Shown here one piece after another: positions 34,288 to 47,165 of a stretch of 64,000 bases of DNA. Within the stretch, counting starts at the first letter, position 1. Each line of letters opens with the position of its first letter. The notes beneath the pieces were generated by a model that saw only the letters and a list, made by a program, of their open reading frames with translations, did no database searches and was not told where the DNA came from. The translations under genes were made by a program, and so were the position numbers. The stretch is from Sporosarcina aquimarina (GTDB lineage Bacteria; Bacillota; Bacilli; Bacillales_A; Planococcaceae), in NCBI RefSeq assembly GCF_023715615.1, contig NZ_JAMBOM010000001.1, positions 558,001 through 622,000 of the forward strand. Direction: 5' to 3'.

Positions 34288-35973
34288 ATGTCAATTGGAA
34301 AAAAGTTGTATGGAGGATTTGGTGTACTTATCGTTGTTATTCTACTTTCATCATTATTTAGTTTTAATCAAATAGCTAAAATTGAAGATGAATATAACTT
34401 TTTGCTAGAAAGTCGTGTTGCACAAACTATACTCGCAAAAAATATACAGGCAGAGAGCGGTCTAGAAGGTGTATACATACGCTCGTATTTGTTGCTGGGG
34501 AAACAGGATGATTTGGATAAATTCGACGAGCATTATGAAAGCATCACCCAATCTATCGCAGGGATTCGTCAACTTGCCCAATCTGATAAAATGAAAGGAT
34601 TGATAGAAGAAATAGAAAAATTAAATGCAGAATTTTACGCAGTATCACAAGATGTCATTAAATTGAAAAAATCGAATGATGTAGAAAGTGCAATACAATT
34701 GATGGATTCACAAATGAGCCCTATAAATGATGGTATAAGAGCAAACTTAACAGAAATGACTACGTATCAAAATGAACATTTAGAGATCGGAAATAAGAAT
34801 GCACTCAATACTGCTAACAATGCAAAACTTGGTTTGCTTGTGGCAAGCATTATCTCATTAGTTCTAGCTGCAATCATTTCAACAACCATTACTCGCAGTA
34901 TTTCAAAGCCGGTGATTCGTCTATCGAAAGCGGTATCTGTTGTGGCAGCTGGAAACTTATCAGATGATGACATTCATTTGAAATCCAAAGATGAACTGAA
35001 AGATCTTGCAAATTCATTTAATGGAATGAAACAAAGTCTTCGAACCCTTATTGGTGGGGTGAATGACAACGCTCTGCATTTGACAGCTTCTGCAGAAGAG
35101 TTGTCTGCAAGTACGTATGAGGTATCTCAATCCTCTGAAGAGATGGCGAAATCCATTGATTCTGTTGCACAAGGAGCAAGATTGTCAGCATCTGCTGCAA
35201 GTGAGAGTTCAATTGTAATGGAAGAAACGGCAGTAGGTGTCCAACGAATTGCAGAATCAGCAACACAATTAAACGACAGTGCTGAAAAAACCATGCATAT
35301 CGCTACGGAAAGTGGTCAAACGATTGAAACCGCTAAAGAGCAAATGGACATTATTTATAATTCATCCAATCAGACTTCAGAGCTGATCCAGCGGTTGAGC
35401 CGTCAGACTGAAGAGATTGAAAACATTACGAATGTCATTACTAGCATTACGGAACAAACCAACTTGCTAGCTCTTAATGCTGCAATTGAAGCAGCACGCG
35501 CCGGTGAACATGGAAAAGGATTTGCTGTTGTCGCAGATGAAGTACGCAAACTGGCAGAGGAATCGAAGAAGTCCGCGAGTCAGATTGTAGAGTTGACGAT
35601 GGCAATTCAGACGGATACAAAGAACGTCGAACAATCAGTCTCTGAAAGTATGGTGAATGTGGAACAAGGTGTTCATGTCATTGAAAATGCGGGTCTTACA
35701 TTCTTGGAGATTGTAAAAGCTGTTCAGGTTATGTCCGGTCAGATTGCTGAAATCTCCGCAGCAACTGAGCAGATTTCTGCAAGTGCTGAAGAAGTATCAG
35801 CCTCTGTTAATGAAATATCAGGTCAAGCTACGAGTGCCTCCGCACAAACAGAACAGAACGCTTTGGCGATGGAAGAGCAATTGGCAACAATTGAAGAAAT
35901 CAATGCAGTGGCCCAAGATCTTAGCAACAAAGCGGTAGACCTACAGGAAATGATTCATCAGTTTACAGTATAA
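34288..35973 (+). CDS. Methyl-accepting chemotaxis protein
   Basis: A 561-residue chemoreceptor. ATG 34288 ([12 protein letters not shown]) is chosen because the upstream in-frame extension is Lys/Cys-rich and lacks a receptor-like N-terminus; the ribosome site (GAGAGATGG) is modest. TM1 is about residues 9-30, a four-helix-bundle sensor about 31-185, TM2 about 187-210, HAMP about 211-265, and the signalling hairpin tip is [38 protein letters not shown] (about 395-430). Ligand unknown. A strong terminator follows. It transmits to CheA/CheW, which are not in this window. Confidence 0.93.
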   Translation: MSIGKKLYGGFGVLIVVILLSSLFSFNQIAKIEDEYNFLLESRVAQTILAKNIQAESGLEGVYIRSYLLLGKQDDLDKFDEHYESITQSIAGIRQLAQSDKMKGLIEEIEKLNAEFYAVSQDVIKLKKSNDVESAIQLMDSQMSPINDGIRANLTEMTTYQNEHLEIGNKNALNTANNAKLGLLVASIISLVLAAIISTTITRSISKPVIRLSKAVSVVAAGNLSDDDIHLKSKDELKDLANSFNGMKQSLRTLIGGVNDNALHLTASAEELSASTYEVSQSSEEMAKSIDSVAQGARLSASAASESSIVMEETAVGVQRIAESATQLNDSAEKTMHIATESGQTIETAKEQMDIIYNSSNQTSELIQRLSRQTEEIENITNVITSITEQTNLLALNAAIEAARAGEHGKGFAVVADEVRKLAEESKKSASQIVELTMAIQTDTKNVEQSVSESMVNVEQGVHVIENAGLTFLEIVKAVQVMSGQIAEISAATEQISASAEEVSASVNEISGQATSASAQTEQNALAMEEQLATIEEINAVAQDLSNKAVDLQEMIHQFTV

Positions 35974-35983
35974 TTAGAAATGG

Positions 35984-36025
35984 AAGTTCTTTCGTCAGCA
36001 TAAGCTGCCGAGAGGACTTTTTTTT
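35984..36025 (+). terminator. Terminator of the chemoreceptor gene
   Basis: A 16-bp stem (AAGTTCTTTCGTCAGC with GCTGCCGAGAGGACTT, few mismatches) followed by a run of eight T. Confidence 0.85.
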
Positions 36026-36094
36026 GCATCAGACGGAGTCACTTGCTTAATTCATGGTGAACGATTTCTACAAACCACTGTTCCTATTATCAGG

Positions 36095-36128
36095 CACGAA
36101 AAATCAGCTGCTCATTTGAACAGCTGAT
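36095..36128 (-). terminator. Terminator of sda (minus strand)
   Basis: On the minus strand ATCAGCTG / CAGCTGAT with a 10-nt loop is followed by TTTTTCG. It lies 64 bp beyond the sda stop codon. Confidence 0.7.
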
Positions 36129-36192
36129 CTTACGTTGGTATAGGGACATGAGAACGCCGCTTTCCTTAAAATGGTTTGGCTATTGCGATTAG

Positions 36193-36324
36193 TTAATGGA
36201 TGAAACAAAGTAAACTACGTTTATTCACTTCACACTTCAGTAAGTTAATAAACTCAGCACTTAGTTCTAGTTCCAAGGCTTTTACATAAGATATGATGAG
36301 CAGATCATCGGGGAGTTTGTTCAC
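36193..36324 (-). CDS. sda: Sda, sporulation checkpoint inhibitor
   Basis: A 43-residue protein starting at GTG 36324 (an in-frame GTG at 36330 is the alternative; GGAAGAAGGTG at 36332-36343 serves either). The sequence NKLPDDLLIISYVKALELEL, then SAEFINLLKCEVNKRSL, matches the helical hairpin of Bacillus Sda (KLSDELLIESYFKATEMNL...FIELIENEIKRRSL). Sda binds the sporulation kinase KinA and blocks phosphorelay entry when replication is disturbed. The match is supported by a cluster of DnaA boxes just upstream, as known for B. subtilis sda, and by its own terminator. The C-terminus LLCFIH is shorter than in B. subtilis. Confidence 0.88.
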   Translation of the reverse strand: MNKLPDDLLIISYVKALELELSAEFINLLKCEVNKRSLLCFIH

Positions 36325-36430
36325 AAACACGACACCTTCTTCCAGCATTGTATTATTCAATTTCCCCAAGTACGAGGAAAGCGGCTTGGTTCTAACTTAT
36401 CAGATAACTAAAAAAAGAACAACCGTTCGA

Positions 36431-36540
36431 TTATCCACAATCATAAGTGGATAAAATGTGGACAAGCTGTTCATAGGAGTTGTTAAGTCTATCGCATTCA
36501 AGGGGATAACGTGGAAAAAGTTATGCACACTTGTGGACGG
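36431..36540. promoter_or_regulatory. DnaA-box cluster upstream of sda
   Basis: One perfect box TTATCCACA (36431-36439) and single-mismatch boxes AGTGGATAA (36446-36454), TGTGGACAA (36457-36465) and TTATGCACA (36521-36529), plus a weaker TGTGGACGG (36532-36540). They lie 107-216 bp upstream of the sda start. DnaA is known to act on the B. subtilis sda promoter; the same control is inferred here. Confidence 0.75.
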
Positions 36541-36638
36541 TGCGAATTTTGTCGAAAGATTTTTTGATTTATTGCTAGCAGTTGTTCAAAAATTTTATAA
36601 AAAAAGTGCGATGTGCAATATATCGCGTGGTTAAAGCA

Positions 36639-36653
36639 TTGTAAGCGTATACA
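36639..36653 (+). promoter_or_regulatory. cre site (CcpA) upstream of the ilv-leu promoter
   Basis: TTGTAAGCGTATACA is a full match to the cre consensus WTGNAARCGNWWWCA. Its centre is about 88 bp upstream of the predicted ilvD transcription start, an activating rather than repressing position, as established for CcpA at B. subtilis ilv-leu. Confidence 0.75.
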
Positions 36654-36698
36654 TTTTCACTATATATTCTAAATTGAAAAATAATTTCAAAAACATGG

Positions 36699-36727
36699 TT
36701 GACTCTTTATTTCTTTCGCTATATGAT
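36699..36727 (+). promoter_or_regulatory. Sigma-A promoter of ilvD (ilv-leu operon)
   Basis: TTGACT (36699-36704), exactly 17-bp spacer, TATGAT (36722-36727). The predicted start is near 36734, leaving an 85-nt leader before ilvD. Confidence 0.8.
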
Positions 36728-36818
36728 AACAACAATCTACTTCAGAGAAAGGTTATTTCAACTACCTGGTTACTGAAATTATCGTCCACCCGTTGGTGCA
36801 TTGTGAGGAGTGAGTTCT

Positions 36819-38486
36819 ATGAGAAGTGACATGATAAAGAAAGGTGTCGATCGTGCACCGCATCGAAGTCTACTGTATGCGACAGGCGTGCGATCGAGAG
36901 ATATGGAGAAACCATTCATTGGAGTATGTAACTCATACATTGATATCATTCCTGGTCATATGCACTTAAACAAATTTGCGGAAGTCGTAAAAGAAGCGAT
37001 CCGTGAAGCAGGAGGCATTCCATTCGAGTTTAATACAATTGGTGTTGATGACGGAATTGCGATGGGGCATATCGGTATGCGGTATTCGTTGCCAAGTCGT
37101 GAACTCATAGCCGACTCAGCGGAAACAGTTATTAACGCACACTGGTTTGATGGTGTATTCTACATCCCAAACTGTGACAAAATCACACCAGGAATGCTGA
37201 TGGCGGCAGTTCGTACGAATGTGCCTTCAGTATTCGTCTCAGGAGGTCCAATGGAAGGCGGGACTTCAACAGACGGCAAGCCGTTATCCCTCGTATCCGT
37301 GTTTGAAGGAGTTGGCTCTTACAAACAAGGAACTATGACTGCTGAAGAACTGCTTGATATTGAACAAAGTGCATGTCCAACTTGTGGTAGCTGTTCAGGA
37401 ATGTTTACCGCCAATTCGATGAACTCTCTCATGGAAATGCTTGGGGTCACCGTGCCGGACAATGGTACGATTATCGCAACTTCCGATGAACGTCACCGAC
37501 TCATCAAAGAAGCGGCACAACATCTCGTAAGAATGGTAAAAGAAGACATTAAACCGAGAGATATTATTACAAAAGAAACAATTGACGATGCGTTTGCACT
37601 TGATATGGCGATGGGCGGATCTACAAACACGGTCCTTCATACATTAGCAATCGCACACGAAGCTGAAATCGAGTACGATGTCCGTGATATTAATGAAGTC
37701 GCTAAACGGATTCCGTATTTATCAAAAATCAGTCCGGCATCCGATTATACAATGCACGACGTCCATCTGGCAGGTGGCGTCAGCGCCATTATAAAAGAGC
37801 TTTGCGAAATTGAAGGAGCGGTACATCCAGATCGAATGACCATCACCGGAAAGTCACTCTATGAAAATGTGAAAGACCGGTACATTAAGAATGATCAAGT
37901 GATTCGTCATAAAGAGAATGCCTATAGTCCGGTTGGAGGTCTTTCCGTTCTATTTGGAAATATCGCACCCGATGGCGGCGTCATTAAAGTCGGAGCGGTC
38001 GATCCTTCTATCAAAGAGTTCAGAGGTGAAGCCATTGTCTTTGAATCTCAGGAAGCTGCTCAAGAAGGGATTGACGATGGTACTGTACAAGAAGGTCATG
38101 TCGTGGTCATTCGTTACGAAGGCCCAAAGGGCGGACCTGGAATGCCTGAAATGCTTGCACCAACTGCAGCGATTGCCGGTCGAGGACTTGGAACAAAAGT
38201 CGCTCTCATCACGGACGGTCGTTTCTCAGGAGCATCCCGAGGCATTTCCATCGGGCACATTTCTCCAGAAGCAGCTGAAGGTGGTCCAATCGCACTTGTG
38301 AACAATGGAGATATCATAGAAATAGACTTAATCAATCGAACTATCGAATTGGAAGTTGATGAAGCTGAACTTGCCAAACGCAAAAGCCAATTGAAACCAT
38401 TTGAACCAAAAATCAAAAAAGGGTATCTTGCCCGTTATTCCAAATTAGTTACATCCGCCAGTACAGGCGGAGTTATGAAAATCTAA
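36819..38486 (+). CDS. ilvD: Dihydroxy-acid dehydratase
   Basis: 555 residues; ATG 36819 lies 8 nt after GAGGAG. It converts 2,3-dihydroxyisovalerate and 2,3-dihydroxy-3-methylvalerate to the 2-oxo acids of valine/leucine and isoleucine synthesis. The Fe-S cysteines are in [17 protein letters not shown] and [11 protein letters not shown]; the C-terminal domain has [11 protein letters not shown] and GRFSGASRG. Length is normal for the family. It is the first gene after the promoter, and its stop codon lies only 7 nt before the T-box stem I, so it is transcribed ahead of the riboswitch. This differs from B. subtilis, where ilvD lies away from the ilv-leu operon. Confidence 0.97.
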   Translation: MRSDMIKKGVDRAPHRSLLYATGVRSRDMEKPFIGVCNSYIDIIPGHMHLNKFAEVVKEAIREAGGIPFEFNTIGVDDGIAMGHIGMRYSLPSRELIADSAETVINAHWFDGVFYIPNCDKITPGMLMAAVRTNVPSVFVSGGPMEGGTSTDGKPLSLVSVFEGVGSYKQGTMTAEELLDIEQSACPTCGSCSGMFTANSMNSLMEMLGVTVPDNGTIIATSDERHRLIKEAAQHLVRMVKEDIKPRDIITKETIDDAFALDMAMGGSTNTVLHTLAIAHEAEIEYDVRDINEVAKRIPYLSKISPASDYTMHDVHLAGGVSAIIKELCEIEGAVHPDRMTITGKSLYENVKDRYIKNDQVIRHKENAYSPVGGLSVLFGNIAPDGGVIKVGAVDPSIKEFRGEAIVFESQEAAQEGIDDGTVQEGHVVVIRYEGPKGGPGMPEMLAPTAAIAGRGLGTKVALITDGRFSGASRGISIGHISPEAAEGGPIALVNNGDIIEIDLINRTIELEVDEAELAKRKSQLKPFEPKIKKGYLARYSKLVTSASTGGVMKI

Positions 38487-38493
38487 TAGATGA

Positions 38494-38763
38494 ACTCGAT
38501 GATGAGGTAAAAGTGTTTGGATCCTGCATTCCCAGAGAGCCGGTGGTGCTGAAAACCGGTAATGCAGCCAACGCGATATCGCCTCGGAGTGAATAGCTGA
38601 ACTAAGTAGGCTATTTCGGGCAAGTTGTGCCCGTTATGTAAAAGGATGCGATTCAGTCGCGTCCATGAGGCGGTGAACGTTACCGCGAACAAGGGTGGTA
38701 CCATGAAAGCTTTTTCATCCCTTGCGCAATAATTTTTTGCGCGGGGAGAAAAGGCTTTTTATA
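38494..38763 (+). promoter_or_regulatory. T-box riboswitch, specifier AUC (isoleucine)
   Basis: Stem I base: ACTC (38494) pairs with GAGT (38587) and GAGG (38504) with CCTC (38582), with GATGAT between. The AG-bulge/distal loop CAGAGAGCCGG...AACCGG is at 38531-38560. The specifier loop places ATC at 38578-38580, one purine before the CCTC strand. The T-box word AAGGGTGGTACC is at 38691-38702 with TGGT for the tRNA acceptor end. The terminator stem GCTTTTTC...GCGC / GCGC...GAAAAGGC ends in TTTTTT (38709-38761). Uncharged tRNA-Ile should favour read-through into ilvB. The specifier assignment is by structure drawn by hand. Confidence 0.9.
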
Positions 38764-38827
38764 TTGATGATAACTAGATTTCCTATAAAGCCATTATATA
38801 GATAGATGATGACAAGGAGAGATGCAA

Positions 38828-40576
38828 ATGAGTACGGAATTGCAAGTGAAAACGGCACCTGAAGTTAGTGAGAACGATGCCGCTCCAATGCGGCCATCTA
38901 ATGGATCGGATGTGTTGATTCGGTCCTTGAAAGAACAACAAGTGGAAATCATTTTTGGATATCCAGGTGGTGCAGTGCTCCCGATTTACGATGCACTGTA
39001 TCAAAATCCGATTCAACACATTTTAGCCCGCCATGAACAAGGAGCGATCCATGCTGCTGAAGGGTATGCTCGAGTTTCTGGTAATCCAGGTGTTGTGATT
39101 GCTACATCAGGACCAGGTGCAACTAACCTTGTCACAGGCATTACAGATGCCATGATGGATTCCATTCCACTCGTTGTGTTTACTGGCCAAGTCGCAAGCA
39201 GCGTCATTGGAACAGATGCTTTCCAAGAAGCGGATATTATTGGAATCACACAGCCGATTACGAAACACAACTACCAAGTTAGTTGTGTGGAAGATCTGCC
39301 CCGTATCATTAAAGAAGCCTTCCATATTGCATCGACTGGTAGACCGGGACCCGTCGTTGTGGATATTCCAAAAGACATCGCCACAGCTTCTGCAGAAAAC
39401 ATCCCAGAAGCTCCAACTGAACTTTATTTGCCTGGTTATCAGCCTACTGTTCATCCGAATTACCTGCAAATTCAAAAAACAATTGCACTAGTCAAACAAG
39501 CGAAAAAGCCTGTGATTTTAGCGGGAGCTGGTGTACTTCACGCTAAAGCGACAGAAGAACTGAAGGAATTCGCTGAAGTGAATCGGATTCCCATTGTGAA
39601 CACGCTGCTCGGTTTAGGCAGTATTTCGGGAGATCATGAACTCTTCCTCGGTATGGCAGGTATGCATGGTACGTACACCTCAAACATGGCGATTAGTGAA
39701 TGTGATGTACTCATCAATATCGGTGCTAGGTTTGATGATCGATTGACAGGTAATCTAAAACGCTTTGCACAGAATGCTACTGTCGTTCACATCGACATCG
39801 ATCCAGCGGAAATCGGAAAAAATGTTCCAACGGCAATTCCGATTGTAGCTGATGCAAAAGAAGCGTTACTTGCACTATTGGAGCATCCTGCATGCAAGCC
39901 AGACACGGAAGTTTGGTTAACAAAACTCGAAAGTCTGACAAAAAACTTCCCACTTTGGTATGAGGAAGATCCGGATCATCTCCTTCCGCAACAAGCATTG
40001 GAGCTGATTCATAAAATTACCGAAGGAAATGCGATTGTGACAACGGATGTTGGACAGCACCAAATGTGGACCGCTCAGTATTATAGACTCAATCATGCAG
40101 ATCGCTGGGTCACTTCAGGCGGACTAGGAACAATGGGCTTCGGATTCCCGGCAGCAATCGGTGCGCAACTCGCAAAACCAGATGCACGAGTAATTGCAGT
40201 TGTTGGTGACGGTGGCTTCCAAATGACGGCACAAGAATTGTCGCTACTGCAAGAACTACGAATTCCAGTGAAAGTTGTGATTTTGAATAACGAAGCACTC
40301 GGAATGGTGAGGCAGTGGCAGCAAACGTTTTTCGAAGAACGCTATTCACAATCATTAATCCCAATCCAACCGGATTTTGTGAAGCTCGCAGAAGCCTATG
40401 ATTTGAAAGGCTACCGAATTAAAAGCATGGCAGAAGCGGAAACAGTATTTACGGAAGCTTTGTTATCAGATGAGCCCGTTTTGATCGACTGTCGAGTGAA
40501 ACGAATGGAAAACGTCAATCCAATGGTGGCACCGGGTAAAGGAATTCAAGAAATGATTGGAGTGAGTGCGCCATGA
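38828..40576 (+). CDS. ilvB: Acetolactate synthase large (catalytic) subunit
   Basis: 582 residues; ATG 38828 is 7 nt after AAGGAGA. It forms 2-acetolactate and 2-aceto-2-hydroxybutyrate from pyruvate with ThDP, Mg and FAD. Seen: [15 protein letters not shown], catalytic Glu in [46 protein letters not shown] (FAD region) and GDGGFQM...[12 protein letters not shown] (ThDP/Mg). It follows the T-box terminator by 65 nt and its TGA overlaps the ATG of ilvN, so synthesis of the two subunits is coupled. Confidence 0.97.
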   Translation: MSTELQVKTAPEVSENDAAPMRPSNGSDVLIRSLKEQQVEIIFGYPGGAVLPIYDALYQNPIQHILARHEQGAIHAAEGYARVSGNPGVVIATSGPGATNLVTGITDAMMDSIPLVVFTGQVASSVIGTDAFQEADIIGITQPITKHNYQVSCVEDLPRIIKEAFHIASTGRPGPVVVDIPKDIATASAENIPEAPTELYLPGYQPTVHPNYLQIQKTIALVKQAKKPVILAGAGVLHAKATEELKEFAEVNRIPIVNTLLGLGSISGDHELFLGMAGMHGTYTSNMAISECDVLINIGARFDDRLTGNLKRFAQNATVVHIDIDPAEIGKNVPTAIPIVADAKEALLALLEHPACKPDTEVWLTKLESLTKNFPLWYEEDPDHLLPQQALELIHKITEGNAIVTTDVGQHQMWTAQYYRLNHADRWVTSGGLGTMGFGFPAAIGAQLAKPDARVIAVVGDGGFQMTAQELSLLQELRIPVKVVILNNEALGMVRQWQQTFFEERYSQSLIPIQPDFVKLAEAYDLKGYRIKSMAEAETVFTEALLSDEPVLIDCRVKRMENVNPMVAPGKGIQEMIGVSAP

Positions 40577-41088
40577 AACGAGTTATCACAGTAACAGTTA
40601 TCAACCAAAGTGGCGTGCTAAATCGGGTCACTGGGTTGCTCATGAAACGGCAATTTAACATTGAAAGTATTACAGTGGGTCACACGGAACAAACAGGTAT
40701 GTCGAAGATGACCTTCATTGTCCATGTGGAGGATGAACGGAAAATCGAGCAGCTAGTCAAGCAATTGCAAAAGCAAATCGATGTCATCAAGGTGAATGAT
40801 ATTACCGACAAGTCAATTGTGCTTCGGGAGTTGGCTTTAGTGAAAGTAACGTCTCCGCCACATGCAAGGGGGGAGATGAACAGCCTGGTTGAACCATTCC
40901 GGGCGACGGTTGTCGATTCCGGAAAGAACATTGTGACGTATCAAGTGACGGGAAATCCGGAAAAAATCGACGCGTTCATCGACTTGCTGAAGCCATATGG
41001 CATCAAGGAGCTTACACGAACAGGTACGGCAGCGTTCGTCCGGGAAGTTCAAAAAGCTTCATCTCCACTGCTATCGATTTTGAAATAA
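40573..41088 (+). CDS. ilvN: Acetolactate synthase small (regulatory) subunit
   Basis: 171 residues (called ilvH in B. subtilis). It starts inside the ilvB stop (ATGA overlap). An N-terminal ACT domain ([33 protein letters not shown], about 3-75) binds valine for feedback control, followed by the family's C-terminal domain (about 80-165). It activates IlvB. The downstream gap to ilvC (221 bp) holds a dispersed repeat and not a gene. Confidence 0.96.
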   Translation: MKRVITVTVINQSGVLNRVTGLLMKRQFNIESITVGHTEQTGMSKMTFIVHVEDERKIEQLVKQLQKQIDVIKVNDITDKSIVLRELALVKVTSPPHARGEMNSLVEPFRATVVDSGKNIVTYQVTGNPEKIDAFIDLLKPYGIKELTRTGTAAFVREVQKASSPLLSILK

Positions 41089-41100
41089 CTTGATGGACGG

Positions 41101-41234
41101 GGTTGATTTACACTTCAGGCGGACGCGGGCCTACAGGATGGAGGTCATGCAACCGTTGCCGCAGGACGCGGCGAACTTAGGTTGTTTCCATTAGTATTAC
41201 GCAGGAGTCGCCGCCTTCCGTTACAATCAACGGG
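41101..41234. repeat. Dispersed repeat remnant between ilvN and ilvC
   Basis: Starts GGTTGATTTACACTTCAGGCGGACGC and ends CAGGAGTCGCCGCC...ACAATCAACGG, the same ends as the repeats at 33285 and 33820. GTTGATT and AATCAAC form an inverted pair that could close a long stem-loop in the ilv-leu message. No coding sequence is seen within it. Confidence 0.6.
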
Positions 41235-41297
41235 GCTAGTTGTAGATAGATTAATTTCATGGAAAATGAAACAAAAAATAAAACCCACAAACCTTAG

Positions 41298-43884
<2,587 letters not shown>

Positions 43885-43905
43885 TCCTATAAGGAGGAGA
43901 AGACG

Positions 43906-45006
43906 ATGGAAAAACGTATCGCAGTGTTGCCAGGAGACGGAATTGGACCGGAAGTAATCGGTTCCGCAGTGAAGGTGCTTGAAGTCATTGCTAGAAGATT
44001 TAATCATTCGTTCGAATTTGTCTATGGTTCCATCGGTGGAGCTGCAGTAGACGCCTTTGGCACACCGCTGCCAGATGAAACAATTGCACTTTGTGAAAAG
44101 AGTGATGCAGTGTTGCTCGGAGCAGTCGGAGGTCCTAAGTGGGATCAAAACCCTGCTGAAACACGTCCGGAAAAAGGATTGCTTGCAATCCGTAAGCACT
44201 TTGGATTGTTTGCAAATATCCGTCCTGTTAAAGCGGTGCCGGCCATTCTTCATCGTTCTCCTTTGAAAGAGGAACTTGTTAAAGATGTCGATCTGGTCAT
44301 TGTTCGTGAACTTACTGGGGGTCTGTATTTCGGAGAACCAAGCCGGAAAACACATGATGCCGCGGTGGATACACTTGTGTATACGCGAGTGGAAATAGAA
44401 CGGATTGTACGATCTGCATTTGACCTTGCACGGATGAGACGTGGGAAAGTAACTTCTGTTGATAAAGCGAACGTACTTCAATCTAGCCGGTTATGGCGTG
44501 AAGTGGTTGAAGAAGTTCATGCTGGCTATCCGGATGTTGAAGTCGAGCATCAACTAGTCGATTCCGCTGCAATGAAACTCATTACGAATCCAGCAGCATT
44601 TGACGTCATCGTAACGGAGAATATGTTTGGTGATATTTTGAGTGATGAAGCATCAGTCATTACAGGATCCCTTGGCCTATTGCCTTCTGCTAGTGTTCGT
44701 ACAGATGGTTTCGGACTATACGAACCGGTTCATGGATCTGCACCAGACGTAGCAGGAAAAGGACTTGCGAATCCAGCCGCTACAATTTTGTCCGCGGCAA
44801 TGATGTTGCGACAGTCATTCGGAATGGAAGAAGAAGCAGCTGCGATTGAGCAAGCCGTTCAGACGGTGTATGAAGAAGGTCATTGTACCATCGATCTCGT
44901 TGGACCAGGTGTTCGTCCGATGTCAACAGAGCAATGGGCAGGACGTGTTGCTGAAGAAGTAGATGTCCAATCGGTTTCGAACAGCATCATGTATTCGTAT
45001 GTGTAA
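43906..45006 (+). CDS. leuB: 3-isopropylmalate dehydrogenase
   Basis: 366 residues; ATG 43906 follows AAGGAGGAG, 21 nt after leuA. It oxidises and decarboxylates 3-isopropylmalate to 4-methyl-2-oxovalerate with NAD+. Seen: LPGDGIGPEV, LGAVGGPKWD, RELTGGLYFGEP, SVDKANVLQSSRLWREVV, the Asp-rich metal site in VTENMFGDILSDEASVITGSLG and the NAD-binding HGSAPDVAGKGLANPAAT. Confidence 0.97.
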   Translation: MEKRIAVLPGDGIGPEVIGSAVKVLEVIARRFNHSFEFVYGSIGGAAVDAFGTPLPDETIALCEKSDAVLLGAVGGPKWDQNPAETRPEKGLLAIRKHFGLFANIRPVKAVPAILHRSPLKEELVKDVDLVIVRELTGGLYFGEPSRKTHDAAVDTLVYTRVEIERIVRSAFDLARMRRGKVTSVDKANVLQSSRLWREVVEEVHAGYPDVEVEHQLVDSAAMKLITNPAAFDVIVTENMFGDILSDEASVITGSLGLLPSASVRTDGFGLYEPVHGSAPDVAGKGLANPAATILSAAMMLRQSFGMEEEAAAIEQAVQTVYEEGHCTIDLVGPGVRPMSTEQWAGRVAEEVDVQSVSNSIMYSYV

Positions 45007-45058
45007 CTAATTAAACGCGGCGTTTGCAGGCTGCCACTCATGGAAAGGGGAATTGGAA

Positions 45059-46468
45059 ATGGTAAAAACAATTATTGAAAAGGTTTGGGATCGACATGTC
45101 GTGACAGAAGAAGAAGGGAAACCAGATTTACTCTACATCGACCTCCATCTCCTCCATGAAGTGACATCTCCGCAAGCATTTGAAGGCTTACGACTTGCAG
45201 GGCGAAAAGTGCGACGTCCGGAACGATGTTATGCGACAATGGATCATAACGTACCGACACGTAATATTAAAACTGTCAGTGATCCGACAGCTCTGAAACA
45301 AATGACGACACTCGAAAAGAATTGCAAAGAATTTGGGATTGAACTTGCGCATATGACGCATCCAGACCAAGGGATTGTCCACATTATCGGTCCTGAATTA
45401 GGACTCACACAACCTGGCCGCACAATTGTTTGTGGAGACAGTCATACATCTACACACGGTGCGTTTGGTGCGATTGCTTTTGGAATCGGTACGAGTGAAG
45501 TAGAGCATGTACTTTCTACACAAACCCTTTGGCAAAATCGACCGAAAACGATGGAGGTTAAGATTTTCGGAGAATTAGGAACAGGAGTCACTGCAAAAGA
45601 TGTCATCCTAGCTGTCATTGCAAAATTCGGAATTGATGTCGGAACCGGACATATCATAGAATTCACCGGTGAAGCGATCCGTAACCTATCGATGGAAGAG
45701 CGGATGACCATTTGTAATATGTCGATTGAAGCTGGAGCGAAAGCAGGGATGATCAGCCCGGATGAAACGACTGTTGAATACTTAAGAGGCCGACGTCACG
45801 TTCCTGAAGGAGAAGCATTTGAAGTGGCTGCGGCAGAATGGCTAGCACTCGCGACAGATGAAGGTGCGGTCTATGACACAACGCTGACTCTCGATGCAGC
45901 TGACATTGAACCCTTTGTAACGTGGGGAACGAACCCTGCAATGGGAACAGGAATTAGCGGGCACGTTCCATATGCATCAGATTATGCTTCGTCATCTGAC
46001 AAAGAAGCATTGAAAAAAGCGATCACTTATATGGGGTTGGAAGAAGGGATGCGACTATCTGATATCCCGATCCAGCATGTCTTTATCGGTTCCTGTACCA
46101 ACGCTCGTTTAAGTGATTTGCGTGCAGCTGCAGCCATTGTGGAAGGTCAACATGTTCATCCAAGTGTAACTGCAATTGTCGTACCAGGATCCCGTTCTGT
46201 TAAACGACTTGCAGAACAAGAAGGGTTGGACGAAGTATTTAAAGTAGCAGGATTCGAATGGCGGGAGTCGGGATGCAGTATGTGTCTAGCAATGAATGAC
46301 GATGTTGTACCTGCCGGTGAACGGTGTGCATCCACATCGAATCGGAACTTTGAAGGCCGCCAAGGGACAGGAGCAAGGACACATCTCGTCAGTCCAGCGA
46401 TGGCGGCTGCGGCTGCGATTGCAGGACGTTTTACAGACATTCGGAAAGTACCTGTTCTGCAGGACTGA
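45059..46468 (+). CDS. leuC: 3-isopropylmalate dehydratase large subunit
   Basis: 469 residues; ATG 45059 is 9 nt after AAAGGGGA (a TTG two codons earlier is less likely). With LeuD it isomerises 2- to 3-isopropylmalate through a 4Fe-4S cluster. Seen: [15 protein letters not shown], the cluster Cys in [11 protein letters not shown] and the Cys pair in CSMCLAMN, and [26 protein letters not shown]. It lies 15 nt upstream of leuD. Confidence 0.97.
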   Translation: MVKTIIEKVWDRHVVTEEEGKPDLLYIDLHLLHEVTSPQAFEGLRLAGRKVRRPERCYATMDHNVPTRNIKTVSDPTALKQMTTLEKNCKEFGIELAHMTHPDQGIVHIIGPELGLTQPGRTIVCGDSHTSTHGAFGAIAFGIGTSEVEHVLSTQTLWQNRPKTMEVKIFGELGTGVTAKDVILAVIAKFGIDVGTGHIIEFTGEAIRNLSMEERMTICNMSIEAGAKAGMISPDETTVEYLRGRRHVPEGEAFEVAAAEWLALATDEGAVYDTTLTLDAADIEPFVTWGTNPAMGTGISGHVPYASDYASSSDKEALKKAITYMGLEEGMRLSDIPIQHVFIGSCTNARLSDLRAAAAIVEGQHVHPSVTAIVVPGSRSVKRLAEQEGLDEVFKVAGFEWRESGCSMCLAMNDDVVPAGERCASTSNRNFEGRQGTGARTHLVSPAMAAAAAIAGRFTDIRKVPVLQD

Positions 46469-46483
46469 AGGGAGGAGCATTTC

Positions 46484-47074
46484 ATGGAACCGATTAATGT
46501 TGTCACAAGTATCATGACTCCGTTAGACAGAAAAAACGTCGATACGGACCAAATCATTTCCAAAGAGTTTTTGAAGAGAATTGAACGAACGGGATTCGGG
46601 AAATATCTTTTTTATCATTGGCGGTTTGATAGAGAAGGTAAAGCAAATACTGATTTCGTTCTCAACGATTCTAGATTTGAAGGTTCACAAATTTTAGTAG
46701 CGGATGAAAACTTTGGCTGCGGCTCCTCCCGGGAACACGCACCGTGGGCTATTCTGGACTATGGGTTCCGAGTGGTAATTGCACCAGGATTTGCGGATAT
46801 CTTCCATAATAACTGTTTCAAAAATGGGATTTTACCGATTCGACTCGCTCAAAGCGAAATCGATTCCTTACTTGCAGATGGCCAAAAGACTCCCGTTAAG
46901 CTCACTGTGGACTTGGAGCAACAAACGGTTACACGGGAAGATACGGGAGCTAACCTACGATTCGAGATCGACCCGTATTCTCGTCAAATGTTGCTGAATG
47001 GTTGGGATGAAATTTCGCTCACGTTCCAATATGAAGAACAAATTGCTGCGTATGAAGAACGTATGGCCCGTTGA
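46484..47074 (+). CDS. leuD: 3-isopropylmalate dehydratase small subunit
   Basis: 196 residues; ATG 46484 follows AAGGGAGGAG. It forms the swivel domain of the LeuCD isomerase. Seen: NVDTDQIISKEFLKRIERTGFG at the N-terminus and the substrate loop NFGCGSSREHAPWAILDYGF. Last gene of the operon; its final codons and stop form part of the terminator stem. Confidence 0.97.
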   Translation: MEPINVVTSIMTPLDRKNVDTDQIISKEFLKRIERTGFGKYLFYHWRFDREGKANTDFVLNDSRFEGSQILVADENFGCGSSREHAPWAILDYGFRVVIAPGFADIFHNNCFKNGILPIRLAQSEIDSLLADGQKTPVKLTVDLEQQTVTREDTGANLRFEIDPYSRQMLLNGWDEISLTFQYEEQIAAYEERMAR

Positions 47075-47091
47075 GATAACGGGCTTTTTTT
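47066..47091 (+). terminator. Terminator of the ilv-leu operon
   Basis: GCCCGTT / AACGGGC with a 5-nt loop, then TTTTTTT. The left arm overlaps the last codons of leuD. Confidence 0.85.
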
Positions 47092-47165
47092 CGTAATAAA
47101 GGATTTTGTATGAATCATGTCGAAAATCTGTATGCACAACAATCTGATTATTCGGGGGGATTTGA

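Noticed and set aside
36431..36540. A replication origin
   Set aside because: The DnaA boxes lie beside sda and no dnaA/dnaN genes or AT-rich unwinding element with origin layout are present.
36560..36700. CodY box upstream of ilvD
   Set aside because: CodY control of ilv-leu is known in Bacillus, but no stretch here matches AATTTTCWGAAAATT well enough to place a site.
38582..38586. Reading the T-box specifier as CUC (Leu)
   Set aside because: The CTC at 38583-38585 is needed to pair with GAGG at 38504-38507 in stem I, so it is helical and not in the specifier loop; ATC lies in the loop.
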